Origin: Pectinophora gossypiella
Taxonomy: Eukaryota; Arthropoda; Insecta; Lepidoptera; Gelechiidae
Length of the DNA: 64,000 nt
Assembly (NCBI RefSeq): GCF_024362695.1
Contig: NC_065425.1
Coordinates: forward strand, 3,043,001 to 3,107,000
Reading direction: 5' to 3'
This document shows, in pieces, positions 1 through 10,297 of the stretch; position 1 is the stretch's first letter; every line of letters starts with the position of its first letter. The translations under genes were made by a program, and so were the position numbers. The notes below the pieces were generated by a model. It did no database searches. It saw nothing but the letters and a program-made list of their open reading frames with translations, and was not told the origin of the DNA.

Positions 1-297
1 CTAGCATTATCCCGTTTTTCACAGGGTCCGCTTACCTAACCTGAAGATTTGACAGGTCCGGTTTTTGACCTTCCAACCAGCGAAGGGCCCAATAAAGGTT
101 AGGTTGCATACCTACGAAAATGCATTTCCCAGGAATATGGGTTTCTTCTCGATGTTTTCCTTCACCGCTGAGCACGTGATAATCCAGATACGAATTCAGA
201 ACAAATTCGACAATAGGTTTAGGTCTGTGCTGGATTCGAACCTGCGACGTTAAATTGAGAGGCAAGCGTTCTAGCAACTGGGCTACCACGGCTCTGT
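1..297 (-). repeat. SINE-4 copy (tRNA-headed)
   Basis: In reverse orientation: a tRNA-like head at 228-297 (AGTTGCTAGAACGCTTGCC, box B GGTTCGAATCC), a body containing ATTATCACGTGCTCAGC, and the 3' end CCTGTGAAAAACGGGATAAT. Other copies are near 9.1, 35.0, 36.8, 46.8 and 62.4 kb. Confidence 0.8.
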
Positions 298-514
298 TTG
301 CTCAATATCAGTTGAATGAGAATGACTATCATTGTTATATTGTACAGTAGTATTTTCCTTTATAATTTCCTATTACTTGGCATTTTCCTGTTTTGTATTT
401 TATATTTTTAAGCATTATTGATAGCGCAGACTTTGAGTTACACTGCCTGCATTACATTTATAATTAACTACACCTAACCAGATTTTTTAAATTACATTTT
501 CAAGTGATAAAAAA

Positions 515-3500
515 ATGGTGGATAGAAAAGTAATTGTAAGTACTTACCTATGTAATTTACATATTACTATTACGATAGGGTTTCACTTCTAACATAATAT
601 TTCTAATATCTTTGTTTCTGATTTTAAATGATATAAAAAACTATCCCTACAAAAGAAAAATCATCATTATTTATTAAAATACAACCTAACGGTATTTTAA
701 ATAATATATATGAAAATTACGGCATATATAACATTCACAATGTTTCTGATTTTTCTGAAATAAAGTATATAAAAAAACTACCTTTACAAAAGAAAAAAAA
801 CCATAAAAATCGGACCTGGCCCTGGAAAATTAGTTGTTAGAAAGCTCCGGTTTTATTGACTGAACTAATATGTATAGGTTTAGATTTTTTCACGCTTACA
901 TTACGTACACACACTATAAATTTGTCGCGTTTACGTATTTTTTTTTCATCTTTCGAACACGGTAGGTGGCGCTAAAATTGGGCAGAACATCGAAACGACT
1001 GCCTGAAGTTCACGTCCACTTATATAACCAATTATTTTTGCTTTTTTTAGATTGGAGGCGTTGTGGTTGTAGTGTCCATCATAGTCATCATCATTGTAGT
1101 AGCATGTAAGTTGATTCAGTGTCAGTATTTTCAACTAGCGATTTGATTCTTCGCGTGGGAATTTCGCTGAACTGGGCTGGGTAAGCGGACCCTGTGAAAA
1201 ATGGGTTAACGTTAGAGACATTAATGTTAGAGGTTCTAGAATGGCGACCACGCGTGGACGACGCTCAGTGGGTAGGCGTGGGCCACTCTACAAGGTGGAC
1301 CGACGATCTGGTGAAGGTCGCGGGAAGCCGCTGGATGCGGGCAGCGCAGGACCGATCGTCGTGGAGATCCTTGGGGGAGGCCTATGCCCAGCTGTGGGCG
1401 TCGTACGGCTGATGATGATGATGATGTTAGAGACATGATGATGATGATGCATAAGATCGCGTCTATTTCCCGTTAAGGTAGGTTAACTTTGGCTTCTTCT
1501 ACTGTCATCAAAGACTTCATGGCTCACCGGCTTAGAGAACCCTTAACCTGGCCTTTCTTTAAAACATCCTGGATCTGATCCCCGTATGTACACCTAGGCC
1601 TTCCTTTTCCAACCATAACAGCAAGAGAAGTATGTCAGGATCGAAACAAATGGAATCCCATGGTCTCTGCTTACCCCGGTGGGAAATAGGCGTGATGTAT
1701 GTGTATGTATGTACCATATAATATGATGGTGAAGTTTTAAAAGGTAACAGACACACTCGAGTTACTTTACCATTTATAATAATATTAGTAGGTATTGATG
1801 TCAACGGGTATGCCATAAATTGAATAATAGGTGGGTATTATATTCTATAAATAAGTTTTCATGGAAATAAGACCATTAAACTACCTCGTGTAATCCCCAT
1901 AGCAGGATAATGTAACTGATTATGGTGATCCATATATTTCCATTGTTTAACCTAGAGAAGTTCTAGGGAAGTTTCGGATACAGATTCGGATATATTAATA
2001 TATTTATTTACTGGTTTCGGATACACATGCATTATATTATTTCGAATTAGTTCCTGCCTGCCAGTTTCGGTTATCTATATATATGTTACCGGCCAAACCC
2101 GATTTTAGGCCAAACTAGTTTTGCCTAGGCTAAACTAGTTCATCCTATGTGCGATCGGATAAACCGGTACAGACTAGGCCAAACTGGTCTGTCCTAAGGG
2201 TGATAGGAGAAACTAGTTTATCCTAGGAGGAACTAGTTGAGCCTAATAAAAATAAGTTCACTTCAGGATAAACTAGTCTGGCCTAGTCTATACTAATATT
2301 TCCTAGTCAGAAATGTTTAAAGTCGGCGCCGTATTTACCTGGACTAGAATGACAGTTATGTTTTAAGCTAAAGTAGTCTTTACGAACGAGACACAAAGTG
2401 TATAATGCGTTGTGTTCATTGTCGAGCCATACTTATGGCAAAATAAGCTTTGATTGTTCGGTAGTAAAGTCAGGTAGTAAAGTACTTAATTTACAAATTA
2501 CAAATGATAAATACATCTTGATTTTATAACTAGTATTTCTGGTATTTTATTATTCCCTGTTAGCATAAAATAGGCTAAGCTAACTACAGCTTTCTTGACG
2601 TGTACCCATTCATAGAAGGCCCAACCAGTTTCTCCTAGGCCAGACTAGTTTATCCTGAAGTGAACTTATTTTTATTAGGCTCAACTAGTTCCTCCTAGGA
2701 TAAACTAGTTCCTCCTATCACCCTTAGGACAGACCAGTTTGGCCTAGTCTGTACCGGTTTATCCGATCGCACATAGGATGAACTAGTTTAGCCTAGGCAA
2801 AACTAGTTTGGCCTAAAATCGGGTTTGGCCGGTAACATATATATTTTAGAGAATTATTAATAATTAATGATAAAAAATAAATATATAAAAAAAATATATT
2901 TTAAATTGGAGATCTCCTTAGAAAAGGTTCAGTACGATCTACTCTGAACCGGCGTGCGAGTATGAAACGATTGATGAATGTGGAGGAAGCAAGAGAAGTG
3001 TTTCAGGATCGAAGAAAATGGAATTCCATAGTCTCTGCTTACTCCGGTAGGAAATAGACGTGTTTATGTATGTATGTGTGTATGTTTTAATAATGATATG
3101 CTTTTAACTACGTGTTGATCATAGTGTGATTTATGTGATGTAAAAAATAAATAAAATTCTTTTTTCAGGCGCACGTTCTAGAAATCTCCATTGTGATCCA
3201 GGTGGGTAGTTGAAGGATTTTTTCTTTTGGTTATTTTCTTCTCTTCTCTCGTGTGGGTTGTGAGACCTATGATAAACATTGTCAACCCTGGTGTTAGACT
3301 ACTTTTTACTTTCGGTCATTGGTTGATCGGTCTGCAATGTCCTAACCAAACTAGGGATCACAAAGCGATTTTTGTAATTAAGTCTCCATTGAGGTTCTGT
3401 GTTATATCTACTAATATCTACTAGTATGTTAGCATACCTTCTCTTCTTCTTCTATCGTGTGGGTTGTGAGGTGGATTACCAACCCCATCAACCCTCTTGT

Positions 3501-4140
3501 CAGGGTTCTTATTGAGCCGCTAAAGTAACGTAACGTAACGGCTACGTACTTACATCAGTAAGTAATAACCGGGACTAACGGCTTAACGTGCCTTCTGAAC
3601 GTGATCGTGTTAGTTTTTGGACAGTCAGGTGATCAGCATGTTAGTCCTAACCAAACTAGGGATCGCAAAGTGATTTTTGTGATTTGTCCCTATCGGGATG
3701 TGAACCCGGGACTTTCGTATCATGAGCACAGAACTCAACCACTGGACCACGGAGGCCGCTACCATACCACATCATACCATACCTACTAGTAAGCTAGTTA
3801 CTACCTACAAATTGTTAGGGTTCCGGCGGGTTGTCAGAATAGACAATTGTTGGGGTCCTTTATATTTATTTTATTATTATAAGATTAAGTAATTAATAAC
3901 AGACAGAATAAGGTAAAATATCTTCTTTTCTATCTTCTAGAATACATGCAGAAAGCGGCCTTGAAATTAGCAGAAGCAATTACGAGCAAAGATAGAGCTG
4001 CGTACGACGAATCCTGCGCCGGTATTATGGCACGGTTAGAAAATTGTCTGGAGCTGGTAGCCGAACCTTACAAGAGTGAACTCAGAGCCCAAATGACACT
4101 CTCATGCAGATCCAATTTGGCAGCAACCTATTTTGCTTGA
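515..4140 (+). CDS. Gene 1: small cysteine-patterned membrane/secreted protein (4 exons, 102 aa)
   Basis: Exons joined by hand: 515-535, 1051-1105, 3169-3201, 3941-4140; total 309 nt, in frame, ending in TGA. Exon 1 encodes MVDRKVI and stops at a GTAAGT donor. Exon 2, after a TTTTTTTAG acceptor, is almost pure Val/Ile (residues 8-25), fitting an uncleaved type II anchor or a signal peptide. Exon 3 (33 nt) gives a linker with Cys34. Exon 4 gives a helical-looking core with Cys62, Cys72 and Cys92 and a PY pair at 79-80. Intron phases are 0, 1, 1. Genes 2 and 3 on the other strand share phases, exon sizes and cysteine spacing, which is the main support for this model. I do not recognise the family and assign no function. 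The introns carry LINE, SINE and fold-back insertions. An ATTTA/TATAAT-rich stretch precedes the ATG; a possible poly(A) signal lies at 4258. Alternative: exon 1 could begin further upstream. Confidence 0.75.
1235..1446 (+). pseudogene. LINE tail, 5'-truncated (RTE-like C-terminus)
   Basis: The 3' end of a reverse-transcriptase ORF: RWTDDLVKVAG...WMRAAQDR then EAYAQLWASYG and a stop at 1412, followed by a (GAT)n tail. This terminal motif is common in lepidopteran LINEs. A SINE-4 3' fragment (1168-1206) precedes it. Lies in intron 2 of gene 1. Confidence 0.75.
1600..1720 (+). repeat. LINE tail fragment
   Basis: AGGATCGAAACAAATGGAAT and TCTCTGCTTACCCCGGTGGG then GTATGTATGTA. The same 3' segment recurs at 2970-3090 (+) and 29215-29480 (-). 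Confidence 0.55.
2077..2844. mobile_element. Fold-back element made of 20-bp semi-palindromic units
   Basis: Two nearly perfect inverted arms of about 210 bp (2077-2290 and 2615-2844) flank a 325-bp spacer. Each arm is a run of ~20-bp units of the form GG-N2-AAACTAGTT-N3-CCTA, so the arms are repetitive inside as well as inverted. The ends are ATATATATGTTACCGGCC and its complement. I saw only one mismatch between the arms. No coding capacity. Confidence 0.85.
2970..3090 (+). repeat. LINE tail fragment
   Basis: GAGGAAGCAAGAGAAGTG ... GAAAATGGAATTCCATAGTC ... TATGTATGTA, the same tail as at 1600-1720. Confidence 0.55.
3440..3758 (-). repeat. SINE-2 copy (tRNA-headed)
   Basis: A reverse-oriented tRNA-like head at 3690-3758 (ends CCACTGGACCACGGAGGCC) and body (GTGATTTTTGTGATTTGTCC; TGTGGGTTGTGAGGTGGATT). 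Best copy at 54251. Lies in intron 3 of gene 1; 3230-3420 holds a second, partial, related copy. Confidence 0.7.
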
Positions 4141-4257
4141 GTCTGTCAAAGGAGTGCATTAATAGCGTTCTGTTTACCAATTATTTGATATTTGTGGTGA
4201 TACATTATAGTCTAAAATATATTTTTGTTTTTTTTTTACATTAATGCTTCAAAGGAT

Positions 4258-4263
4258 AATAAA
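4258..4263 (+). terminator. Possible poly(A) signal of gene 1
   Basis: AATAAA lies 118 bp after the gene 1 stop codon, in AT-rich sequence. It is the first canonical hexamer downstream. Confidence 0.4.
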
Positions 4264-4601
4264 CAATTTCAAATTCGAGTCAAACAAAACACGAGTAAGT
4301 GCTTGTCTATACCGCTAGCTAAATTTTGAATTTGAATTTGGAATAATAATTTTTAAAAACGATTTATTCAAAATTATTCTTATTATATTGTTTTGTTGAA
4401 ATATTTCATAATTCGTTTATTTCATATTTATAAACCTTATAACGATTTTTTTGTTTAACAAATCACGAGATAATAAGTTGTCTACTTGTAAGTACATTAA
4501 TAAACATCTTGTTAAGAGCACGATTTTTCTGTAGTCAGGTTTTAGTTTTTGAACTAACTTGTTCATTAGCTATATTAATACAAACATATTATATAATATA
4601 G

Positions 4602-4852
4602 GTAGTTACACTTCGCAGCGACCGTACAAAGGTGAGTATTTACAATTGGCAACGAATTCGAACCCTTACAGCAATCACTTTGAGGGCGATTTGGCGGAAT
4701 GGTTCCATCCCACCGTGTCGATTGATGCCAATCAAATTCTGGAGAGAAGCATGAGTTGTCAACCTTTTCACTGTAATTCGAATCATATACATATAACTTA
4801 TTCTCACCCCGAACACCCCTCCTTCTTTGGTGAAAAGTATATTAACAAATAA
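4602..4852 (+). CDS. Probable 3'-terminal coding exon, unassigned
   Basis: An AG acceptor at 4600-4601 opens an 83-codon reading frame that ends in TAA at 4852. Two bases belong to the split first codon, so the intron phase (1) equals that of the extra last exon of gene 2. The composition looks coding (for example FEGDLAEWFHPTVSIDAN), and it has two cysteines near the end (MSCQPFHC). It starts 461 bp after the gene 1 stop and could be an alternative C-terminal exon of gene 1. However, the only phase-1 donor I see in gene 1 exon 4 (AGA/GTGAAC) is weak and would remove Cys92. A good GTGAGT donor inside it near 4631 also allows a 30-nt internal exon. No homologue recognised. Confidence 0.4.
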
Positions 4853-4879
4853 CTTAACATAATCTTACGATTATATTAC

Positions 4880-5035
4880 TATTGGGGTAGTGAGAGGTAC
4901 ATCCATTGCAAGATGAACTTAAGTACCCACCCACACCTTACCGAGATTTCTGTTAGACCAACATGATAGGTGGTGAGCCGCATCGCCGTCTATATAATGG
5001 TCGAGCCAACTGTGTTAGTGAAAACTTCACTTAAG
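4880..5035 (-). repeat. SINE-6 copy
   Basis: Reverse of the family read at 49655-49830: GAGAGGTACATCCATTGC, CCACACCTTACCGAG, TGTTAGTGAAAACTTCACTT. Confidence 0.65.
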
Positions 5036-5319
5036 ATAAATAAATAAGTACTTATTATTTAAAATTATAATTATAATACAGCTACTTAGAAAAATAAAAA
5101 GATAAATTAATCAACATCAGCAAAAATAAATTACAATTAATTTCTTCTCGTGTTTATTCCATGTCGCGGTTAAACATTATGAATGGTCACATTACATGAC
5201 AGCGACGTGTGGACAGATTGAGAAATGTCGGAGACAAACCGAATGCGACGTAATAATATTTATAAACTCGGGAGTTATTTTAGGTGGTGGTACAAGTGAC
5301 AGACTTCTGCAGATATTAC

Positions 5320-5400
5320 GAATATGCCAACGAAATAAATAAATAAATAAAAATCGTTTATTTCGGACAAAGTCCATAGAATATTTACAAACGACTTATA
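5320..5400 (+). repeat. (AAAT)n with LINE-like 3' sequence
   Basis: AAATAAATAAATAAATAAAA followed by CGTTTATTTCGGACAAAG; a simple repeat with probable retroposon 3' sequence. Confidence 0.4.
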
Positions 5401-5594
5401 AACTAGTGTTAGTAGTACATTATTCGGGCGATCATAAATACAAACTATAGGGTGTGAAGCTCTATCCACCTTTTTAGAAGGGGGGAATCCCACCTATCAC
5501 ATAACGTCTTCAGGATACTGTTGCTGTTGAAATGTCTTGGACTCTACTGATTAATGCTACATTTGCATTTAGCCATTTGCCATTGCCAGCTCGC

Positions 5595-5790
5595 AGTGGA
5601 GGAGCGTAGGTTTATTAGTTTTGTAGTAGTTTGCAGATTAAGAGCTAAAGCTGAGTTAGTTTAGTTTAGCGCGCATAGCAGACGTAGTTTTCTATAGTCG
5701 TGTAAAGCTAAAGAAACTTAGCTCTTAGTCGACTATGCGAGCTAAGCTAAACAAACTTAGCTTAGCTTTTAGTTTGCAAACGTCTTTCGA
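5595..5790. repeat. Inverted repeat of GCTAAG/CTTAGC motifs
   Basis: Imperfect palindrome: AGAGCTAAAGCTGAGTTAG on the left, CTTAGCTTAGCTTTTAG on the right, with further CTTAGCTC/GAGCTAAG pairs between. Probably a MITE or a satellite-like hairpin. Confidence 0.5.
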
Positions 5791-6116
5791 GTGCGACTCG
5801 CATTTACCCGTTGTATTTTTTAAAAGTCCTTTTTCTTTTATAACTTGGACCACAACCTATCAAAATGAGAGATGTGAGAAAAAATAAATATTTATAAAAA
5901 TAATGGTAATCCCTCGCTTTAAACGCATATTTGACGGCCATTTTATTTCGAAAACAAGGAAAATGGTTTTATACATATATATTTTTTATTGTTATTTAGG
6001 ATTTCATTTAGTGCTTTATATAAAAAATATGTCATTATTGTGAAGGGAAATATTATGACAGAACCTATTTCATTCTATAAAAGTAACTTCAGCACTATCC
6101 TCGTGTCCTTAGCCAA

Positions 6117-6300
6117 GTTGTACAATGAAGTTTGTATGATCCCACTGCTGAGCAAAGGCCTCCCCCACATCTTTCCAAGTATCCTGGATCTGTGCGAGCT
6201 GTATCCAGTCTTTTCGATAACCGTCGAGATCATCGCGCCATCGTTTCCGGGTCTACCACGTCTACGGTGTCCGTCCTGTCGGTGTACTTATTGTAGTTTT
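6117..6300 (-). pseudogene. LINE tail fragment (GRP...RW motif)
   Basis: Read in reverse it gives a degenerate RT C-terminus (RRRGRPG, then a frameshifted DLDGYRKDW-like stretch and AQIQDTWKDVGEA). The rest of 5.8-6.7 kb holds only AT-rich sequence and this debris. Confidence 0.5.
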
Positions 6301-6719
6301 ACCGCATTATGGAAGTAACTAACAGGCCGGACAAATGGGGAGCGCCGAGACGGATCCTGGAAACCACACGATATCTATTTGATACATATTTATCACTTGA
6401 TATATATTTATCTATGATCTAAACGTGTTTTTAGAATAGAATAGAATAACTTTATTCCCAAAACAGTGCAGTACAATAGTAGAGAAGATAAAGATAAGTA
6501 TACAAATCAAAAATACACTGCCAGGGAAATGGGACTGACTCAGCATGTTGTTGCGAAGGATAGTAGAAATACCACTCTTAGCAAAACCGATATTCTGCCA
6601 GTACCTAAGTTACGCTTATAAATACTTTGAACTATCGTGCCAACAAAAAAGTGTCGGGATTTGCTTATAATAAATAATAAAATAAGCAAAATATAATTAT
6701 GAAGAAAATATTTAAACTT

Positions 6720-6830
6720 CATCATCATGAATTTAAGAGCGACGATCTTGTCGGTGTAGCATTTTCCATACCAGTCTATCAAAGGCCAATTTCTTGACTT
6801 CCCTATAAGACACGACGTTAACCTTTAAAC
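6720..6830 (-). repeat. LINE 3' tail
   Basis: Reverse of the 18.4-18.6 kb segment: ATCATCATGAATTTAAGAGC and CTATCAAAGGCCAATTTC, i.e. the ELAFDRLEW...RQERGS tail with (ATG)n. Also at 37545-37665. Confidence 0.6.
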
Positions 6831-7194
6831 TTCTAAAGTTGAATTCAGTGGTTTAGAGCCCGAACCGGGATTCAAACCAGGGATACTACAATGCAAGTTA
6901 AGCGTTTTCCGAACAGGGCTATTACGGATTTTTTTCATGGACAGAGAAGCAAATATCACGTCGTTCTTCTCAAGAAAACATAAAAAGGGATCGGATTCCA
7001 GTGGTTAAGCCCTGGTTCGAATCTATAAAAAAATAAGATTACTAAATCTTTTAAGGGGCAATGTATACAAAAAAGGTTATTATAAGGTTAGTGATTATTT
7101 AGAAGATGCATGGGATTAACTGTCTGAGAACTGATATTAGGCAGCTATATTACTCAATTTTATACCAATATTTTATGTAAATTTTTCAACAAGA

Positions 7195-7438
7195 GATTTT
7201 CCGACAAGAGCGTGGCTCTTAAATTGATGATGATGATGATGTTAATTTTTATTTTTTTAAAGAACGTCTAGGGCCCTGTGCCGAGGTTTTTCTTGCAGCT
7301 TCTTTTCCCCGGCTATACAGGTTGTGAGAAGCTGCAGTAGTTTTAGGCGGATGAGACGTTCGTTATGTAAAAATTGACGATTCAAAGTGTAACTATGTTA
7401 CCTACTGAATAAAGATATTTTTGAATTTGAATTTGAAT
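7195..7438 (+). repeat. LINE 3' ends
   Basis: CGACAAGAGCGTGGCTCTT with a (GAT)n tail (7199-7240), then CTAGGGCCCTGTGCCGAGG ... AATAAAGATATTTTTGAA with TTGAAT repeats (7267-7438). The second looks like a Jockey-type 3' UTR. Confidence 0.5.
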
Positions 7439-7439
7439 C

Positions 7440-7672
7440 CCAATTGGGATATGTCACAAAAATCACTTTTAGATCCCTAGTTTGCATAGGACATTACAAA
7501 GTAAGGTGATCCGTGCTTCGGAAGTTAGGCCGGTCTCGGGTACTGCTTACTGATGTAAGTAGGTAGGTAAATGAGCCATGTCAGGGGTCTTTGGCTGCTC
7601 AATAATAACCCTGAGACAAGGGTTGCTGAGGTAGGTCAGAACACTTCACCACTCACACTATAGAAGAACTTA
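7440..7672 (+). repeat. SINE-2 body without head
   Basis: TCACAAAAATCACTTTTAGA, GTGCTTCGGAAGTTAGGCCG, TAAGTAGGTAGGTAAATGAG. 5'-truncated. Confidence 0.6.
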
Positions 7673-7699
7673 TATGAGATACATATTTCCCATTGGGGT

Positions 7700-7800
7700 A
7701 AACATAAAAGTAAGTGTGCAATGTAAAGAAATGTCAAATAGCAAAATTGCTTTCTTAGATGAATTGCTTCGATGTGGCCATTTTAACCCCCCTGATTGCT
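7700..7800. repeat. MITE-B half copy
   Basis: AAATGTCAAATAGCAAAATT, TTCTTAGATGAATTGCTTCG, then TTTTAACCCCCC, the right half of the palindrome at 54842. Confidence 0.6.
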
Positions 7801-8069
7801 ACTTAATTCATAAATAGAATTGGAAAATAATTCTAAAAGAAAAATGAGATCGATTTTTGTTTTATGTTAGACTGGCTTCTATTTTTAGGTTAGCATTTTA
7901 TAATTTGTCTTTTTACCCAGTTAAATACCCTATTGTATTAGGAAGTTTCGGAGACATTTGGAGCCCGAAGCCCCTTGCCATTGTCGATTGAATTGATACA
8001 ACTTGATAAAACAGTCGAAGTAAATAGAGATCTGTCAGCCAGTCAGATCAATCTGTCATTTGAAATATT

Positions 8070-8580
8070 CAATGAGGGACGTTCCAGGCTACGTTTTTCA
8101 AAAACAAAATAGATGGCGCTGTACAGTTTTTCGTTCGTTTAACCTTCTAATTTCATGGATAACAGACATATGCATCTTTTATCTTTGTTTTTGGATATAA
8201 GGCGATTCTCACACTGCCCCGCATGATGCGGCGTAGCGCGTGGATGCGTGTTCTTCCGTTGCTTGTAAGTATCTCCGTTTGTATAGAAAACACGCACAAT
8301 CTAACACACAGAAAATGCATCCAAGCGCGTTCATGCGGATCACGCGCATACAAGCGGAGAAACATGCACCCTCGCACATAGGTGCGGGGCGAGACGCAAG
8401 GTATGGCACACCGAATCCCGCAGTGCCGCGCGTGATTTCGGAACGGCTTTCAATGAGAGCCGCCGATCTACAAAATGATCTACAAAACGCCCCTATGCGC
8501 ATGAGTGCGTAAAAAACCCGCACGATGATGCAGATCTGCACTCCCGCAGGTACGCGCGTAGATGCATCGACACGCAACAT
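8070..8580. mobile_element. Remnant of a CAATGAGGG-ended DNA transposon with GC-rich interior
   Basis: The left end (CAATGAGGGACGTTCCAGG) and subterminal GATGGCGCTGTACAG match the ends at 41133 and 55925. The following stretch (CACTGCCCCGCATGATGC) recurs at 56085. 8240-8580 is GC-rich and full of GCATG/CATGC palindromes. Several antisense ORFs there are by-products of this composition. Confidence 0.5.
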
Positions 8581-9059
8581 GCGAAGTCAATGAACGACCT
8601 CATCAACCCTCTCAGAGTTACTATTGAGTCGCGAAACCCCACGTTTCAGAATATACCTAGTAGCGGGACGAGTATAGGCTGTTTATTTTAAATGATCGTA
8701 AAACGTAATCTGAACCGAACCCATTTCACCCTTTTAACCACCTTGATATATCCTTTATTCTCAGAAAAGTGTCCCTTATTCTTAAGAGGTGTAAAACCGA
8801 AAATTGTGTAAAAAAGATCCAAGTGTTGCTTCTAACCACTAACCTTCATAAAATGTAAGATTTCATGCAATAAACTGGATAGTCATGTTTCACATCAACG
8901 GGTTTTAGGGTTAGCATTTCGAGATTTGAAAACATAACTTAAGCACACGGCTATTTGAACTATTTCCCAATTGAGATATTGGTAAGGATTTTTTTCATAA
9001 TATATTAGTTCCAACCGGAAGCCAACAGATGTCGCTGTTCGAATAAATGCAGTTTTTTT

Positions 9060-9290
9060 CAAGTAATCAGTGTATGTACGTGCTCAGCGGTGAAGGAAAA
9101 CATCGTGAGGAAACCCACATTCCCGAGTAATGCATTTTCGGAGGTGTGTGACCTAACCTGTATTAAGCAGGTTTTCCCTTCGCGGGTTGGTAGGTCAGAT
9201 AGGCAGTCGCTTCTGTAAAAACAGGACCTGTCAAATCTTCAGGTTAGGTAAGCGGACCCTGTGAAAAACAGGATAATGCTAGGGGTATGT
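9060..9290 (+). repeat. SINE-4 copy, 5'-truncated
   Basis: ACGTGCTCAGCGGTGAAGG through CTTCGCGGGTTGG to GACCCTGTGAAAAACAGGAT. The head is missing. 8600-9050 before it shows no gene. Confidence 0.75.
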
Positions 9291-9435
9291 GTTTTCAAAT
9301 AATCTGTGTTTTATTTAGTCAGTGACAGTGTAGGGAACATCCCACAGGAATATCCATTATTGTTCTTTTTTTCAGAGGTACATTTCAAGATCAACCAAGT
9401 ACCCATACCTCAACGAGCTATCTGTTAGACCAAAA

Positions 9436-9697
9436 GGACCCCGATACCGACCCCGCCGGCGGCGACGATTTCCCTCAATCAGCGCTTATCGCTATCGACC
9501 ACTAGGGTCGATTAATTCTTTCAAATATGTTTCCTCTTAGACGACGCCCTGAGCCGAGATTCGCGCCCGACTGGGCACCCTCGGGCCTGTTGTCTTAAAC
9601 GTTGTACCGGGTGAGAGCCTTCAGCGCTCCCCATTTGTCCGGCCAAGTAGTTAATGCCATCTGTGGCAAATCTACAATAAGTCACGTCAAAAAAAAC
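9436..9697 (+). repeat. SINE-5 copy (poly-A tailed)
   Basis: CCCCGATACCGACCCCGCC to GTCACGTC then poly(A). This is the near-complete form of the family also at 18882, 50105 and 61489. The 64-aa antisense ORF inside it is not a gene. Confidence 0.75.
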
Positions 9698-9698
9698 C

Positions 9699-9962
9699 CC
9701 GCGGACCCTTGACACTACCCGATGGCACCACCGGTAGTGTCAAGGGTATTATTGAAATGTGAGGCCAATAATTTACGCTTTAATGTCTAACCGAAAAGAA
9801 GAAAGTTATTACATTCTATTCAATGTAATTAGGTCGCAATTACCACTATGGAACCCCAGAAAGTTTCATTGCGATTATGAAACAGGGATGATGAACGCTG
9901 TATTGAAGTGTTTCCCCTTGACATTACCGGCGGTGCCATCGGGTAGTGTCAAGGGTCCGCGG
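9699..9962. mobile_element. MITE whose arms are themselves hairpins
   Basis: Inverted arms CCGCGGACCCTTGACACTAC (9699) and its complement (ending 9962). Each arm continues into TACCCGATGGCACCACCGGTA, a self-complementary stretch. About 260 bp, inserted right after the SINE-5 poly(A). Confidence 0.7.
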
Positions 9963-10153
9963 AGAAAAAACCAATATGTTAGACCAACGTGATATGTAGT
10001 GAGCCGTATCACCATTTATAATGGCCGAGCCAACTCTGAGATTTCAGTTCTGACAAAAAGTCGGACATTTCAAAAAGTCCGTACGACTCATGAAACGAAG
10101 TAGCGTATCCCATACGCACAACACGTTTTAAGAAGCCGTTTTTATTTACATGC

Positions 10154-10297
10154 ACGGTCACGAGCATTAATATGTATACACTTTGGTATCATGTCACATT
10201 AACTTTTCTGACAAATTGAACTGTAAGTTTTACTAAATGTCAAATATGTTACTGCGACAGAGTCCTAAAGTGGGTACATTATATTGCTCATGACTGT
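10154..10297. mobile_element. MITE-F copy
   Basis: GGTCACGAGCATTAATATG ... AAAGTGGGTACATTATATTG ... CATGACTGTA. Repeated at 30543-30697 and inverted at 62724-62850; imperfect TIRs. The hydrophobic 64-aa ORF starting at 10284 begins in its end and is not credible as a gene. Confidence 0.7.

Noticed and set aside
8209..8580. 123-codon reverse and 90-codon forward ORFs
   Set aside because: They overlap in a GC-rich part of a DNA-transposon remnant that recurs at 56085; no domain seen.
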